Of a DNA stretch of 64,000 nucleotides, positions 41,963 through 48,720 are shown piece by piece. A model generated the notes under the pieces. That model saw nothing but the letters and a program-made list of their open reading frames with translations. It was not told the origin of the DNA and did not search any database. The number at the start of each line of letters is the position of its first letter. Within the stretch, counting starts at the first letter, position 1. The stretch is from contig JAZQJB010000108.1 of assembly GCA_045541375.1 (NCBI GenBank), positions 1-64,000 on the forward strand, read 5' to 3'. Source of the stretch: CAG-390 sp045541375 (GTDB lineage Bacteria > Bacillota > Clostridia > Oscillospirales > CAG-272). The translations under genes and the position numbers were made by a program.

Positions 41963-42811
41963 TTAAATTAAATTTTTCAACGTGTTCTTCATCGCAAGAG
42001 CATCCTCCGCCTGCGTTCCCGCAGATTCGCAGATGATTCGGGGCGAAAGCCCATCTTTTGCAATGACCTCTGCAAGCGGAGCGAAATCGGGGCCGTAAAC
42101 GCTGTCCTCGAATGTCAGATGACGCTTCTCGCCGGCAGACGTGTATTCGATCTTCGAAAAATGGCAATGCAGATCCTTTGCGTAGGAATCGCCAAGCGCT
42201 TCGCCGATCGAGTGAAATACCCGGCGGTAAGCATCGGTATCGGGGAAAAGACCGCCGACATTACGGGCGTTGAGATGTCCCCAGTCAACGACGGGGCAGA
42301 ATATCGGATCGATCTTGCAAAGCGCAATGACTTCCTCAAGCGTGCCGAGCTGATTGATCTTGCCCATAGTTTCAAGACCGAGCTTTATCGGCTGATCGCC
42401 AATTTCTTCGAGAGTCTTGTAAAGTGTATCCGCGGCAAGCCCGAGTGCTTCCTCGCGCGAGATCTTCGCCGCACTTCCCGTGTGGATGACGATTATATCC
42501 GCGCCCAAAAGTGAAGCGGCGTGGAGCGAGTCCTTGATATAGGTAATGCTTTTGAGCCTTTTTTCGGGGTCAATGCCCGAAAGAGAGATGAAATATGGCG
42601 TGTGGAGCGACATCGCGATGCCGTGTTCTTTGGCTTGGTTGCCGATGGCGGTCAGCGTCGCATCCGAAACGCGCAGACCGTTGCCTGCTTGGAATTCATA
42701 GGCATCAAGACCTATTTCTTTAAGCCACGCGGGAGCTTCGACGGTTGCCTTCCTGCCCGAGGCGTAAAAGGTATCGCAGTTGCCCGCGGGTCCGAATTTT
42801 GCAGTTATCAT
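41963..42811 (-). CDS. endonuclease IV-like TIM barrel protein
   Basis: A 282-residue TIM barrel of the AP endonuclease 2 family. Several zinc-ligand positions of endonuclease IV are recognisable: SLHTPYFISL, IVIHTGSA, LGLETMG, PVVDWGHLNA, DLHCHFSKIEY and IICESAGT. The Asp-x-His pair of true Nfo (usually DRHE) reads EKRH, so one metal ligand may differ. It starts in an ATGA overlap with yqeG with AGGAGG ahead. It may be a genuine AP endonuclease or a sugar isomerase; the former is slightly favoured. Confidence 0.75.
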   Translation of the reverse strand: MITAKFGPAGNCDTFYASGRKATVEAPAWLKEIGLDAYEFQAGNGLRVSDATLTAIGNQAKEHGIAMSLHTPYFISLSGIDPEKRLKSITYIKDSLHAASLLGADIIVIHTGSAAKISREEALGLAADTLYKTLEEIGDQPIKLGLETMGKINQLGTLEEVIALCKIDPIFCPVVDWGHLNARNVGGLFPDTDAYRRVFHSIGEALGDSYAKDLHCHFSKIEYTSAGEKRHLTFEDSVYGPDFAPLAEVIAKDGLSPRIICESAGTQAEDALAMKNTLKNLI

Positions 42812-43323
42812 TTGTCGTCCTCCTTGTGGAGCTTGCGATAGCGTCGCAGTATCGGCTTTTCCATCAACCGTTTGAAGCGGAAAAAGAGCGTCAGCTTGTC
42901 CTTGATCGGCGGGACGAGCAGAGCGATCTTTATGCCGAGATTACGTGCGGAGAGCACGTCGGTGAAGATCTGATCGCCTAAAAATGCGCTGTCCTCTGCA
43001 GTAGCACCGACACTTTTCATGATCTCGCCAAGCCGTTTCTTGCCCGGCTTCTTGCAATCGGCATAAGCGGCAATCCCAAGCGTGCGGTTGAAAAGCTCAA
43101 TGCGATCACCGTGGTTGTTGGACACAAGAACGACCGTGATCCCCGCCTCCTTCAACGAATCAAGCCACGAGCGGATGCGCTCATCGGGCTCAGGAACCTC
43201 GTATGGTGCCAAAGTATTGTCCACGTCGCTGAACAGAAATCGCACACCGAGTGACGAAAGATATTCGGGAGTTATGTCATCAAATTTATCAAAAATTCTG
43301 TAAGGCAATAATTTTGAGAGCAT
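42808..43323 (-). CDS. yqeG: YqeG-family HAD phosphatase
   Basis: A 171-residue HAD-IIIA phosphatase. Motif I is LFSDVDNTLAPY, motif II VVLVSNNH, then the Lys in KKPGKKRLG and motif III/IV FLGDQIFTDVLSA. YqeG is conserved in Firmicutes; related enzymes dephosphorylate phosphatidylglycerophosphate. The frame opens at 43335, but that ATG overlaps the GAGG Shine-Dalgarno, so the ATG at 43323 is chosen. First gene of the minus-strand run ending at 40689. Confidence 0.9.
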   Translation of the reverse strand: MLSKLLPYRIFDKFDDITPEYLSSLGVRFLFSDVDNTLAPYEVPEPDERIRSWLDSLKEAGITVVLVSNNHGDRIELFNRTLGIAAYADCKKPGKKRLGEIMKSVGATAEDSAFLGDQIFTDVLSARNLGIKIALLVPPIKDKLTLFFRFKRLMEKPILRRYRKLHKEDDK

Positions 43324-43353
43324 TTTAGTCCTCATTAAAGTAATATTTATTAT

Positions 43354-43382
43354 ATTTTATCATAAAAAAGTATTTTTAGCAA
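43354..43382 (-). promoter_or_regulatory. sigma-A promoter of yqeG operon
   Basis: Minus strand: TTGCTA, 17-base spacer, TAAAAT. Confidence 0.65.
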
Positions 43383-43410
43383 GAGAAATGGAGATTTTTT
43401 TGAAAATGTG

Positions 43411-43439
43411 ATGACATTTTATCGTTAATATGATATAAT
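43411..43439 (+). promoter_or_regulatory. sigma-A promoter of the AAA ATPase gene
   Basis: ATGACA, 17-base spacer, TATAAT, followed by AAGGAG before the ATG at 43471. Confidence 0.7.
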
Positions 43440-43470
43440 TAAGTTAATAAGAGCTTGAAGGAGAACTGTG

Positions 43471-44382
43471 ATGCAATATCTTAAATCATTTACTTTGCCT
43501 ACCGATGCGGATGAACTTGATTATTTGTTCGGTACAAGTTCGATGGGCAAACTGACAAAACTCGATATGCAGTGCTATGCCTCGAATCAGTATCCTTTCG
43601 GCATCTTTCCCCATAAAAAGCTCTCGAAGATCGAGTTTGAACCGATAACGATCTTTTATGGCGGCAACGGCTCGGGCAAATCGACTCTGCTCAACGTGAT
43701 CGCGGAGAAGCTGAAACTTGAACGTACTGCGCCGTTTAATAATTCGCCGATAATTGACGATTATCTTAATTTTTGTGATTACAGATTAAGCTATGGAACT
43801 CCGTATCTCCCCGACGGAAGTTCGATAATCACGAGCGACGGAGTTTTTGATTATCTTCTCGATATCCGCGCGATAAACGAGGGCATCGACCGCCGCCGTG
43901 AGAGCATTCTTGAGGAATACGAAAGCCTTCGCGGCGAACTCACCCACAGCGGCTGGCAGATGAAGAACCTTGAGGATTATGAGGAGCTGCGCAAGAGAAA
44001 CGAGATCAGAAAAGGCACAAAATCGCAGTATGCCGCCCGTCGCCTCGGAAATACCGAATATAGGATGCATTCAAACGGCGAAAGTGCTTTTGCATATTTC
44101 ACAAATAAGATTGGCTCAAACGCACTCTATCTTCTCGACGAGCCGGAAAACAGTCTTTCGGCGAAATTACAAAGGGAGCTTGCTGTATTTCTCGAAGAAG
44201 CTGTGAGATTTTACGGCTGTCAGCTCGTTATTTCCACTCACTCGCCTTTTCTACTTTCTCTGCGCGGAGCAAGGATCTACGACCTCGACGGCGCCCCCGC
44301 TTGCGTAAAGCATTGGAGCGAGCTTGAGAACATCCGCGCTTATTACGATCTTTTCGAGAGCAGAAGGCGCGAATTTGAGTAA
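43471..44382 (+). CDS. stand-alone AAA/ABC-type ATPase (SMC-like)
   Basis: A 303-residue ATPase with Walker A FYGGNGSGKSTLLN, a coiled-coil insert (about 135-175, REEYESLRGEL-like), signature-like YRMHSNGESAF, Walker B LYLLDEPEN and H-loop VISTHSPFLLSL. The layout is that of small ABC-class ATPases such as RecF/OLD-type proteins, not of transporters. It is monocistronic with no nuclease or partner gene beside it; tRNA genes follow 100 bases later. GTG at 43468 is open, but ATG at 43471 fits AAGGAG better. Repair, defence or tRNA surveillance roles are all possible. Confidence 0.75.
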   Translation: MQYLKSFTLPTDADELDYLFGTSSMGKLTKLDMQCYASNQYPFGIFPHKKLSKIEFEPITIFYGGNGSGKSTLLNVIAEKLKLERTAPFNNSPIIDDYLNFCDYRLSYGTPYLPDGSSIITSDGVFDYLLDIRAINEGIDRRRESILEEYESLRGELTHSGWQMKNLEDYEELRKRNEIRKGTKSQYAARRLGNTEYRMHSNGESAFAYFTNKIGSNALYLLDEPENSLSAKLQRELAVFLEEAVRFYGCQLVISTHSPFLLSLRGARIYDLDGAPACVKHWSELENIRAYYDLFESRRREFE

Positions 44383-44428
44383 AAACAAAAATATTTTCAA
44401 AATTCTTCGGTTTTTTTCGATTTACCTA

Positions 44429-44457
44429 TTGACAAATGCTTCAATTTGTGGTATTAT
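44429..44457 (+). promoter_or_regulatory. promoter of the tRNA operon
   Basis: TTGACA, 17-base spacer, TATTAT, about 30 bases before tRNA-Gly. Confidence 0.82.
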
Positions 44458-44488
44458 ATTAGGGCGGTTTTGAAAGAGACCGAAATAT

Positions 44489-44562
<74 letters not shown>

Positions 44563-44570
44563 TAGGGACA

Positions 44571-44596
44571 GAATGAATGTCATCGGACATTCATTC
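44571..44596 (+). other. hairpin between tRNA-Gly and tRNA-Arg
   Basis: GAATGAATGTC, ATCG, GACATTCATTC: perfect 11-bp stem, extended by GGG/CCC pairing. No T-run, so more likely a processing signal than a terminator. Confidence 0.7.
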
Positions 44597-44612
44597 GTAC
44601 CCCTGATATGAT

Positions 44613-44689
44613 GCGCCTTTAGCTCAGCCGGATAGAGCAACTGCCTTCTAAGCAGTAGGCCGGGGGTTCGAGTCCCTCAAGGCGCGCCA
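44613..44689 (+). tRNA. tRNA-Arg (TCT)
   Basis: Acceptor GCGCCTT pairs with AAGGCGC, anticodon stem ACTGC/GCAGT encloses CTTCTAA with anticodon TCT, T-loop TTCGAGT, discriminator G, encoded CCA. Confidence 0.95.
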
Positions 44690-44694
44690 TATAC

Positions 44695-44772
44695 GGTGGG
44701 TGTAGCTCAGTTGGTTAGAGCGTCAGGTTGTGGCCCTGAAGGCCGTGGGTTCGAATCCCATCATTCACCCCA
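44695..44772 (+). tRNA. tRNA-His (GTG)
   Basis: G-1 at 44695 pairs with C73 at 44769. The acceptor GTGGGTG (44696-44702) pairs with CATTCAC (44762-44768) through two G-U wobbles. Anticodon loop TTGTGGC with anticodon GTG, T-arm GTGGG TTCGAAT CCCAT, encoded CCA at 44770-44772. The 3' end lies inside a perfect palindrome. Confidence 0.94.
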
Positions 44773-44822
44773 TAAAGAAACAGCACTTCGCATCGCGAAG
44801 TGCTGTTTCTTTATGGGGTGAA
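44764..44822. repeat. perfect 28-bp palindrome spanning the tRNA-His 3' end
   Basis: 44764-44791 is the exact reverse complement of 44795-44822, with a three-base ATC loop. The inner part (TTTCTTT after the stem) is terminator-like. The outer part contains the tRNA-His acceptor 3' strand and CCA, so the distal arm GGGGTGAA can pair with the tRNA end. Confidence 0.85.
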
Positions 44823-44948
44823 CGCTGCGCTTACGATTCGAACCCACTACAAGTTGCCCCGCAACTTGTTCAGCGTGCGCGGAGTGCGCATATCAAGTTT
44901 CGTAGGCATTTACGCGCACGCATGGGTTCAGAATCCCATCATTCACCC
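44815..44948 (+). repeat. tRNA-His-derived structured unit A
   Basis: Starts GGGGTGAACG, carries CGATTCGAACCCAC (antisense to the tRNA-His T-arm) at 44834-44847, the hairpin ACAAGTTGC/GCAACTTGT at 44849-44869, the stem GCGTGCGCG/CGCGCACGC (44873-44881 and 44913-44921), and ends with TGGGTTCAGAATCCCA plus TCATTCACCC, a one-base-insertion copy of the tRNA-His T-arm and acceptor end. Confidence 0.75.
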
Positions 44949-44974
44949 TTCGCATCGCGAAGTGCTGTTTCTTT
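44949..44974 (+). repeat. truncated copy of the tRNA-His downstream hairpin
   Basis: Identical to 44787-44812 (period 162 bases), but lacking the 16-base left arm of the original hairpin, so the long stem cannot form here. Confidence 0.8.
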
Positions 44975-44976
44975 AT

Positions 44977-45113
44977 GGGGTGAACGAATCGTTTCACGAT
45001 TCGAACCCACTATGAGTTGCTCTGCAACTCATATAATTTGCGCGTAGCAGGCATAAAGAAGTTTGCACAAGTTATACGCGCAAATGTGGGTTCAGAATCC
45101 CATCATTCACCCC
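44977..45113 (+). repeat. tRNA-His-derived structured unit B
   Basis: Same plan as unit A: GGGGTGAACG start, CGAATCG/CGATTCG hairpin running into CGATTCGAACCCAC, the hairpin ATGAGTTGC/GCAACTCAT at 45012-45032, the stem ATTTGCGCGTA/TACGCGCAAAT (45036-45046 and 45075-45085) and the terminal TGGGTTCAGAATCCCA plus TCATTCACCCC. Stem sequences differ from unit A on both sides, keeping pairing. Confidence 0.75.
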
Positions 45114-45240
45114 TACCGGGGAGATGCCATACATTCTTCGAATGATTCCATACCGCGAAGGCGGATTCCATACGTCCTCACGGGCGATTCCATACACAGC
45201 GGTGCTGTGATTTGATAGGTGAAAATTTGCCTTGCGAATT
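45113..45240. repeat. hairpin array with GATTCCATAC spacers
   Basis: Hairpins CATTCTTCGAATG, CCGCGAAGGCGG, CGTCCTCACGGGCG and CACAGCGGTGCTGTG alternate with ATTCCATAC (first copy GCCATAC). The array ends in a longer T-rich stem near 45219-45246. Same design as the array at 1-327, but with a different constant spacer. The 44773-45322 interval holds no credible gene. Confidence 0.72.
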
Positions 45241-45253
45241 TTTTCAATTTTTA

Positions 45254-45300
45254 TGCAACGGAATTATCCAAAATGCAACTATATAAGTGAAGGGCTCTTA
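45254..45300 (+). promoter_or_regulatory. possible ECF-type autoregulatory promoter
   Basis: TGCAAC occurs at 45254-45259 and again at 45274-45279; the second is followed 15 bases later by CTCTTA. A TGCAAC-type -35 just upstream of an ECF sigma gene fits an autoregulated promoter, but the -10 is weak. Confidence 0.4.
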
Positions 45301-45322
45301 CAAAGACGAAAGGAGGACTGAA

Positions 45323-45880
45323 ATGACGGATGAAAGATTGATTGAAATGTTCCTCTCGCGTGACGAGGGGGCGATCGCGGCGGCAGAGGAGAAGTACTTG
45401 CCGTTCTGCCATTCGGTGCTCTCGAACATTCTGCCGAGCAGGGAAGATCGCGAGGAGTGCATCAACGACGCTATGCTTGTGCTTTGGAACACCATCCCGC
45501 CCGAGAAGCCCGCGAGCTTTTCGGCGTATCTTGCAAAAATTCTCAGGACCATCGCGCTTGAACGCACACGCCGCGAAAACGCTTGGAAACGCGGCGGACG
45601 AGTGCTCACGGTCGGCGAGGAATTTCTGCGCGATATAACCGACGGCAGAACTCTTGCGGATGACTACGAATCGAGCCACGCGGGAAAGATCATCAACGAA
45701 TTTCTCGAGGGACTGCCGAAGAATGACAGAAAGGTCTTCATTCTGCGCTATTGGTTCGACGAGGACATCTCGCGCATCGCGGTGCGTATGAATTATACCG
45801 AAAGCCGCACGAAATCTTTACTTAAACGCCTGCGCGACAGGCTCAGACTCAAACTCGAAAAGGAGGGAATAGTGGTATGA
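45323..45880 (+). CDS. ECF RNA polymerase sigma factor
   Basis: A 185-residue ECF sigma factor. Region 2 is about residues 5-75 (MFLSRDEGAIAAAEEKYLPFCHSVLSNIL, REECINDAMLVLWNTIPP) and region 4 about 120-180 (FLEGLPKNDRKVFILRYWFDEDISRIAVRMNYTESRTKSLLKRLRDRLRLKLE). The frame opens upstream, but ATG at 45323 follows AGGAGG. Its stop overlaps the next start as ATGA; that gene encodes a membrane protein, the standard sigma/anti-sigma layout. Confidence 0.9.
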   Translation: MTDERLIEMFLSRDEGAIAAAEEKYLPFCHSVLSNILPSREDREECINDAMLVLWNTIPPEKPASFSAYLAKILRTIALERTRRENAWKRGGRVLTVGEEFLRDITDGRTLADDYESSHAGKIINEFLEGLPKNDRKVFILRYWFDEDISRIAVRMNYTESRTKSLLKRLRDRLRLKLEKEGIVV

Positions 45881-47169
45881 CTGAAAAATATACCGAAGAC
45901 AAAAGACTCCTCGGCGCACTTGACTACATTGACGACAAATTTATAGCGGAAGTTACTGATGATTATGAGATCTTTGATTACGTCGGCAAACCAACCCGAA
46001 AAATGCGTTTACGCATTGCAAGGCAATATCTTGTTTATGCCGCGTGTCTTGTTCTTCTCGCCTGCGCAATGCCTATCGTAAGCTATATTGTACCGCAGAT
46101 AGGAGAACTGTTCGGAGGCAACGCAGGGAATGTCGGAGACACTGAAACCCGGGACCTTGACGGTTTCGCAGATATGTCGGAGCGCGATCTTATTGAGCAT
46201 ATCGGTAAAGTTCCCAAAGAATTTAAAGATATAGTTCAAAATAATGCATTCAAAAGATGCTTTTATTCGGGAGATTACATTTTTTCCTTTCCCGCTGACA
46301 GCAAAGACAGTGAGATCATAGTATTTGATAAACAATGCGAAGTTGTTGATATTATTAATTCAGAAAACGGAGTCGGCGTATTTGGTTCTTACAGAATATA
46401 TAGGTTATCTGACGGCAATTATGTTAAATTGGGGTCATATAGTTCGTATTATCGGTATATGGCTGACAGTAATACGAGTGAGCGCAAAGAAACTAAGGCA
46501 TCCGTCGAAAAAATTACATCTGACGGGAAAACTGTTTTTAAAACGGAATTTGATATCCGAAACGATCTTGATTTTTTTTGCGAACTTGATGACGGATATG
46601 TAATTGCCGGTTGGGAACAAAGGTGGAGCGATACAGAAAACCAAAAGTTTTATATTTATAAACTTGATAAGTCGGGTAATATAGTTCACCAGAAAGCGAT
46701 GAGTGAAGGTATATGTAAAATGGAATGCATTGACGGTGAATTGGTCATTTATACTCGACATAGACAATTTGTCGAAAAAAAGTTTAAGGATGTATATCGT
46801 AAGCAGTATCTTGATGATTCGTTACTAATGAGATCTACCATTGATACTTTAGAACCCCCTGCTGAGTATTTGATCATAGAAGACTTTATCCCAAATTTCG
46901 ATGCCGGATATGTTTCTTCGGTTATTTATTACGACGATTTTGTCCTAATTATTTCTGAACACAATACGAAGTGGTTTGAATATGTACCGATGGTTTACAG
47001 CTCAATTCCGTCATACACCGAAACAGTCTACACAGCTTACACCTACGGCGCTGAAATAATCTGGCGCAGCGCGGTGGATTCTACCGACTATGAAAGATTG
47101 GCAAAAGTCAAAAAAGAGTATGAAGAAGAACAGGAACGCTTCAAAAAATGGAAAAGTGAAAACGAATAA
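45877..47169 (+). CDS. probable membrane-anchored anti-sigma factor with large sensor domain
   Basis: A 430-residue single-pass protein. Residues 1-45 are cytosolic (DDKFIAEVTDDYEIFDYVG), a transmembrane helix spans about 50-75 (YLVYAACLVLLACAMPIVSYIV), and some 350 residues lie outside, with beta-rich segments (FGSYRIYRLSDGNYVKLG, FCELDDGYVIAGWEQRW). Overlap with the ECF sigma gene implies it holds the sigma factor at the membrane. The extracellular part is not recognised and is more AT-rich than its neighbours. Confidence 0.72.
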   Translation: MTEKYTEDKRLLGALDYIDDKFIAEVTDDYEIFDYVGKPTRKMRLRIARQYLVYAACLVLLACAMPIVSYIVPQIGELFGGNAGNVGDTETRDLDGFADMSERDLIEHIGKVPKEFKDIVQNNAFKRCFYSGDYIFSFPADSKDSEIIVFDKQCEVVDIINSENGVGVFGSYRIYRLSDGNYVKLGSYSSYYRYMADSNTSERKETKASVEKITSDGKTVFKTEFDIRNDLDFFCELDDGYVIAGWEQRWSDTENQKFYIYKLDKSGNIVHQKAMSEGICKMECIDGELVIYTRHRQFVEKKFKDVYRKQYLDDSLLMRSTIDTLEPPAEYLIIEDFIPNFDAGYVSSVIYYDDFVLIISEHNTKWFEYVPMVYSSIPSYTETVYTAYTYGAEIIWRSAVDSTDYERLAKVKKEYEEEQERFKKWKSENE

Positions 47170-47171
47170 AG

Positions 47172-47203
47172 AATACAGCCCCTCGAGTACGAGGGGCTGT
47201 ATT
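47172..47203. terminator. bidirectional terminator
   Basis: AATACAGCCCCTC and GAGGGGCTGTATT form a perfect 13-bp stem between convergent genes. Confidence 0.85.
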
Positions 47204-47220
47204 GGTTATTTCTGATCAAA

Positions 47221-48444
47221 TTAAGGTTTCTTAACACAAATATTCAGCACAAGCGCGAAGCACGCGAGGCAGAGAAGAAGCACGAAGGGGGCGACGAATC
47301 CGCCGGAAGAGGTACGCAGGCTCGCACAGGCGGTCGCTATGAAGGAAGCGGCAAAAAGATTGAAGTTTACAATGCTGTAATTCGTCGCAAAATATTTCTG
47401 TCCGTAAAACGCCGAGGCAAACGCCGAGCCGATGGTGGGGCAAGCGCCGTAGCCGAGTCCGACAAGACAAAGACCGACGATGCAAACGGGAAGGGATTCG
47501 ATAACTACCGAAAGAAGCGTAATTCCCGCCGCAACGATAGTCAGAAGGTTCGCCGCGATCATCGTAAATCTTCTACCCTTTGCGTCAAAGATCGCACCCG
47601 TCAGAATTCTTCCGAGTCCGTTGCAAGCTGAAAGCACACCGACAAGCGTTGTCGCAAGCCCCGCGCTCGCACCCGTCGAGAGTGCAAGATCGCGCGCAAA
47701 GCTGATAACCGAATTTCCGACGGCAACAAGGCAGACCATGCAAGTGAATGCAAGCCAGAAGGACACGCGCGAAAGCATCTGCAGAGGCGACATATCAACG
47801 ATCTCGAAATTCTCGGCTTTCTTTGCCGCCTTCTTCTTTGCCTCGGGGAATTTGACGTCCGCCGCGGGCTTGCGGAGAATAATGCCGGCGATGCAGATCA
47901 TTGCCGCCATTATGATTCCGAAAAGAAGGAAGGTAGTGCGCCATCCGATAGCCTCGTTTGCGAAAAGCGAGTCGAGCAGCGAGCCGAAAACGAGCGAGGT
48001 CAAACCGAATCCCATCAGCATACAGCCCGAGCAGAAGCCGCGCTTGTCGGGAAACCAGGCATTGACCGAGGATATGATGACATTGTAAGCAATTCCGATG
48101 CCGAGTCCCGCGAGAACAGCATAGGAAATGTAAAGCATAGCGATCGAGCCCTGCATAAAGGAAGCAATAACAAATCCGCCGCCCGCAAGCAGACCCGAGA
48201 ATATAAGCGAAAGATTGGAGCCGAGGAGTTTAGTCAGTCTGCTTCCAAGGAAACCGCCGATGCAGAAGGTGCACATCGTCAGCGTGAAATTGAGAGCAAG
48301 TTCGGTGTTGCCCCAACCGAATTCATCGGCAAGCGGAACTTTGAGAATAGACCAAGCGTAAATGATGCCCGCAAAGGCAAGGCAGACCGTGCAAATGGCA
48401 ATATAAAGCCAACGCAGAGAAATATTTGAAGTTTCTTTTTTCAT
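47221..48444 (-). CDS. MFS transporter, OFA (oxalate/formate antiporter-like) family
   Basis: A 407-residue major facilitator with about twelve transmembrane helices. RWLYIAICTVCLAFAGIIYAWSILKVPLADEFGW is the typical N-terminal helix of the OFA group, and FPDKRGFCSGCMLMGFG is the loop after helix 4 (motif-A-like). A charged central loop (KKKAAKKAEN, about 198-212) separates the halves. AGGAAG precedes the ATG. Transported acid is unknown; members carry oxalate, formate or other monocarboxylates. Alone under its own promoter. Confidence 0.85.
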   Translation of the reverse strand: MKKETSNISLRWLYIAICTVCLAFAGIIYAWSILKVPLADEFGWGNTELALNFTLTMCTFCIGGFLGSRLTKLLGSNLSLIFSGLLAGGGFVIASFMQGSIAMLYISYAVLAGLGIGIAYNVIISSVNAWFPDKRGFCSGCMLMGFGLTSLVFGSLLDSLFANEAIGWRTTFLLFGIIMAAMICIAGIILRKPAADVKFPEAKKKAAKKAENFEIVDMSPLQMLSRVSFWLAFTCMVCLVAVGNSVISFARDLALSTGASAGLATTLVGVLSACNGLGRILTGAIFDAKGRRFTMIAANLLTIVAAGITLLSVVIESLPVCIVGLCLVGLGYGACPTIGSAFASAFYGQKYFATNYSIVNFNLFAASFIATACASLRTSSGGFVAPFVLLLCLACFALVLNICVKKP

Positions 48445-48477
48445 CTTTAGATCTTCCTGTTGTCAATGTGATACTTT

Positions 48478-48506
48478 ATTATATCATAAGGCTGAAAAAA
48501 TGTCAA
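48478..48506 (-). promoter_or_regulatory. sigma-A promoter of the MFS gene
   Basis: Minus strand: TTGACA, 17-base spacer, TATAAT. Confidence 0.82.
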
Positions 48507-48598
48507 TAAAGCTGTTAGCGTTTTGCGGACGATGTGTAAATTTTTTGTGCAAAAACGGTTTATTTTCTCCTATTTTTATTATATTATATAATTTAGAC

Positions 48599-48627
48599 TT
48601 GACTATTAATTGAAATTATGATAAAAT
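48599..48627 (+). promoter_or_regulatory. sigma-A promoter of the 48721 lipoprotein pair
   Basis: TTGACT, 17-base spacer, TAAAAT; an approximately 90-base leader follows. Confidence 0.78.
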
Positions 48628-48720
48628 AGTGCGTATATATTTTGCGGAAAGTGAATGCTTTGATTAATTTCTTTTGATAAATAGATCTTTACCGCTCACA
48701 ATCAAACCAAGGAGAACAAA

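Noticed and set aside
43471..44382. Reading the ATPase as part of a defence system
   Set aside because: No nuclease, reverse transcriptase, Toll/IL-1 receptor domain or other effector lies beside it, so a defence call is unsupported.
44730..45047. Open frames across the tRNA-His downstream region
   Set aside because: They read through tRNA sequence and repeat units; the pattern of change preserves stems, not codons.
44815..45113. Treating units A and B as extra tRNA genes
   Set aside because: They lack a D-arm and an anticodon arm of normal size, the T-loop has an extra base, and the 5' acceptor strand is not that of tRNA-His.
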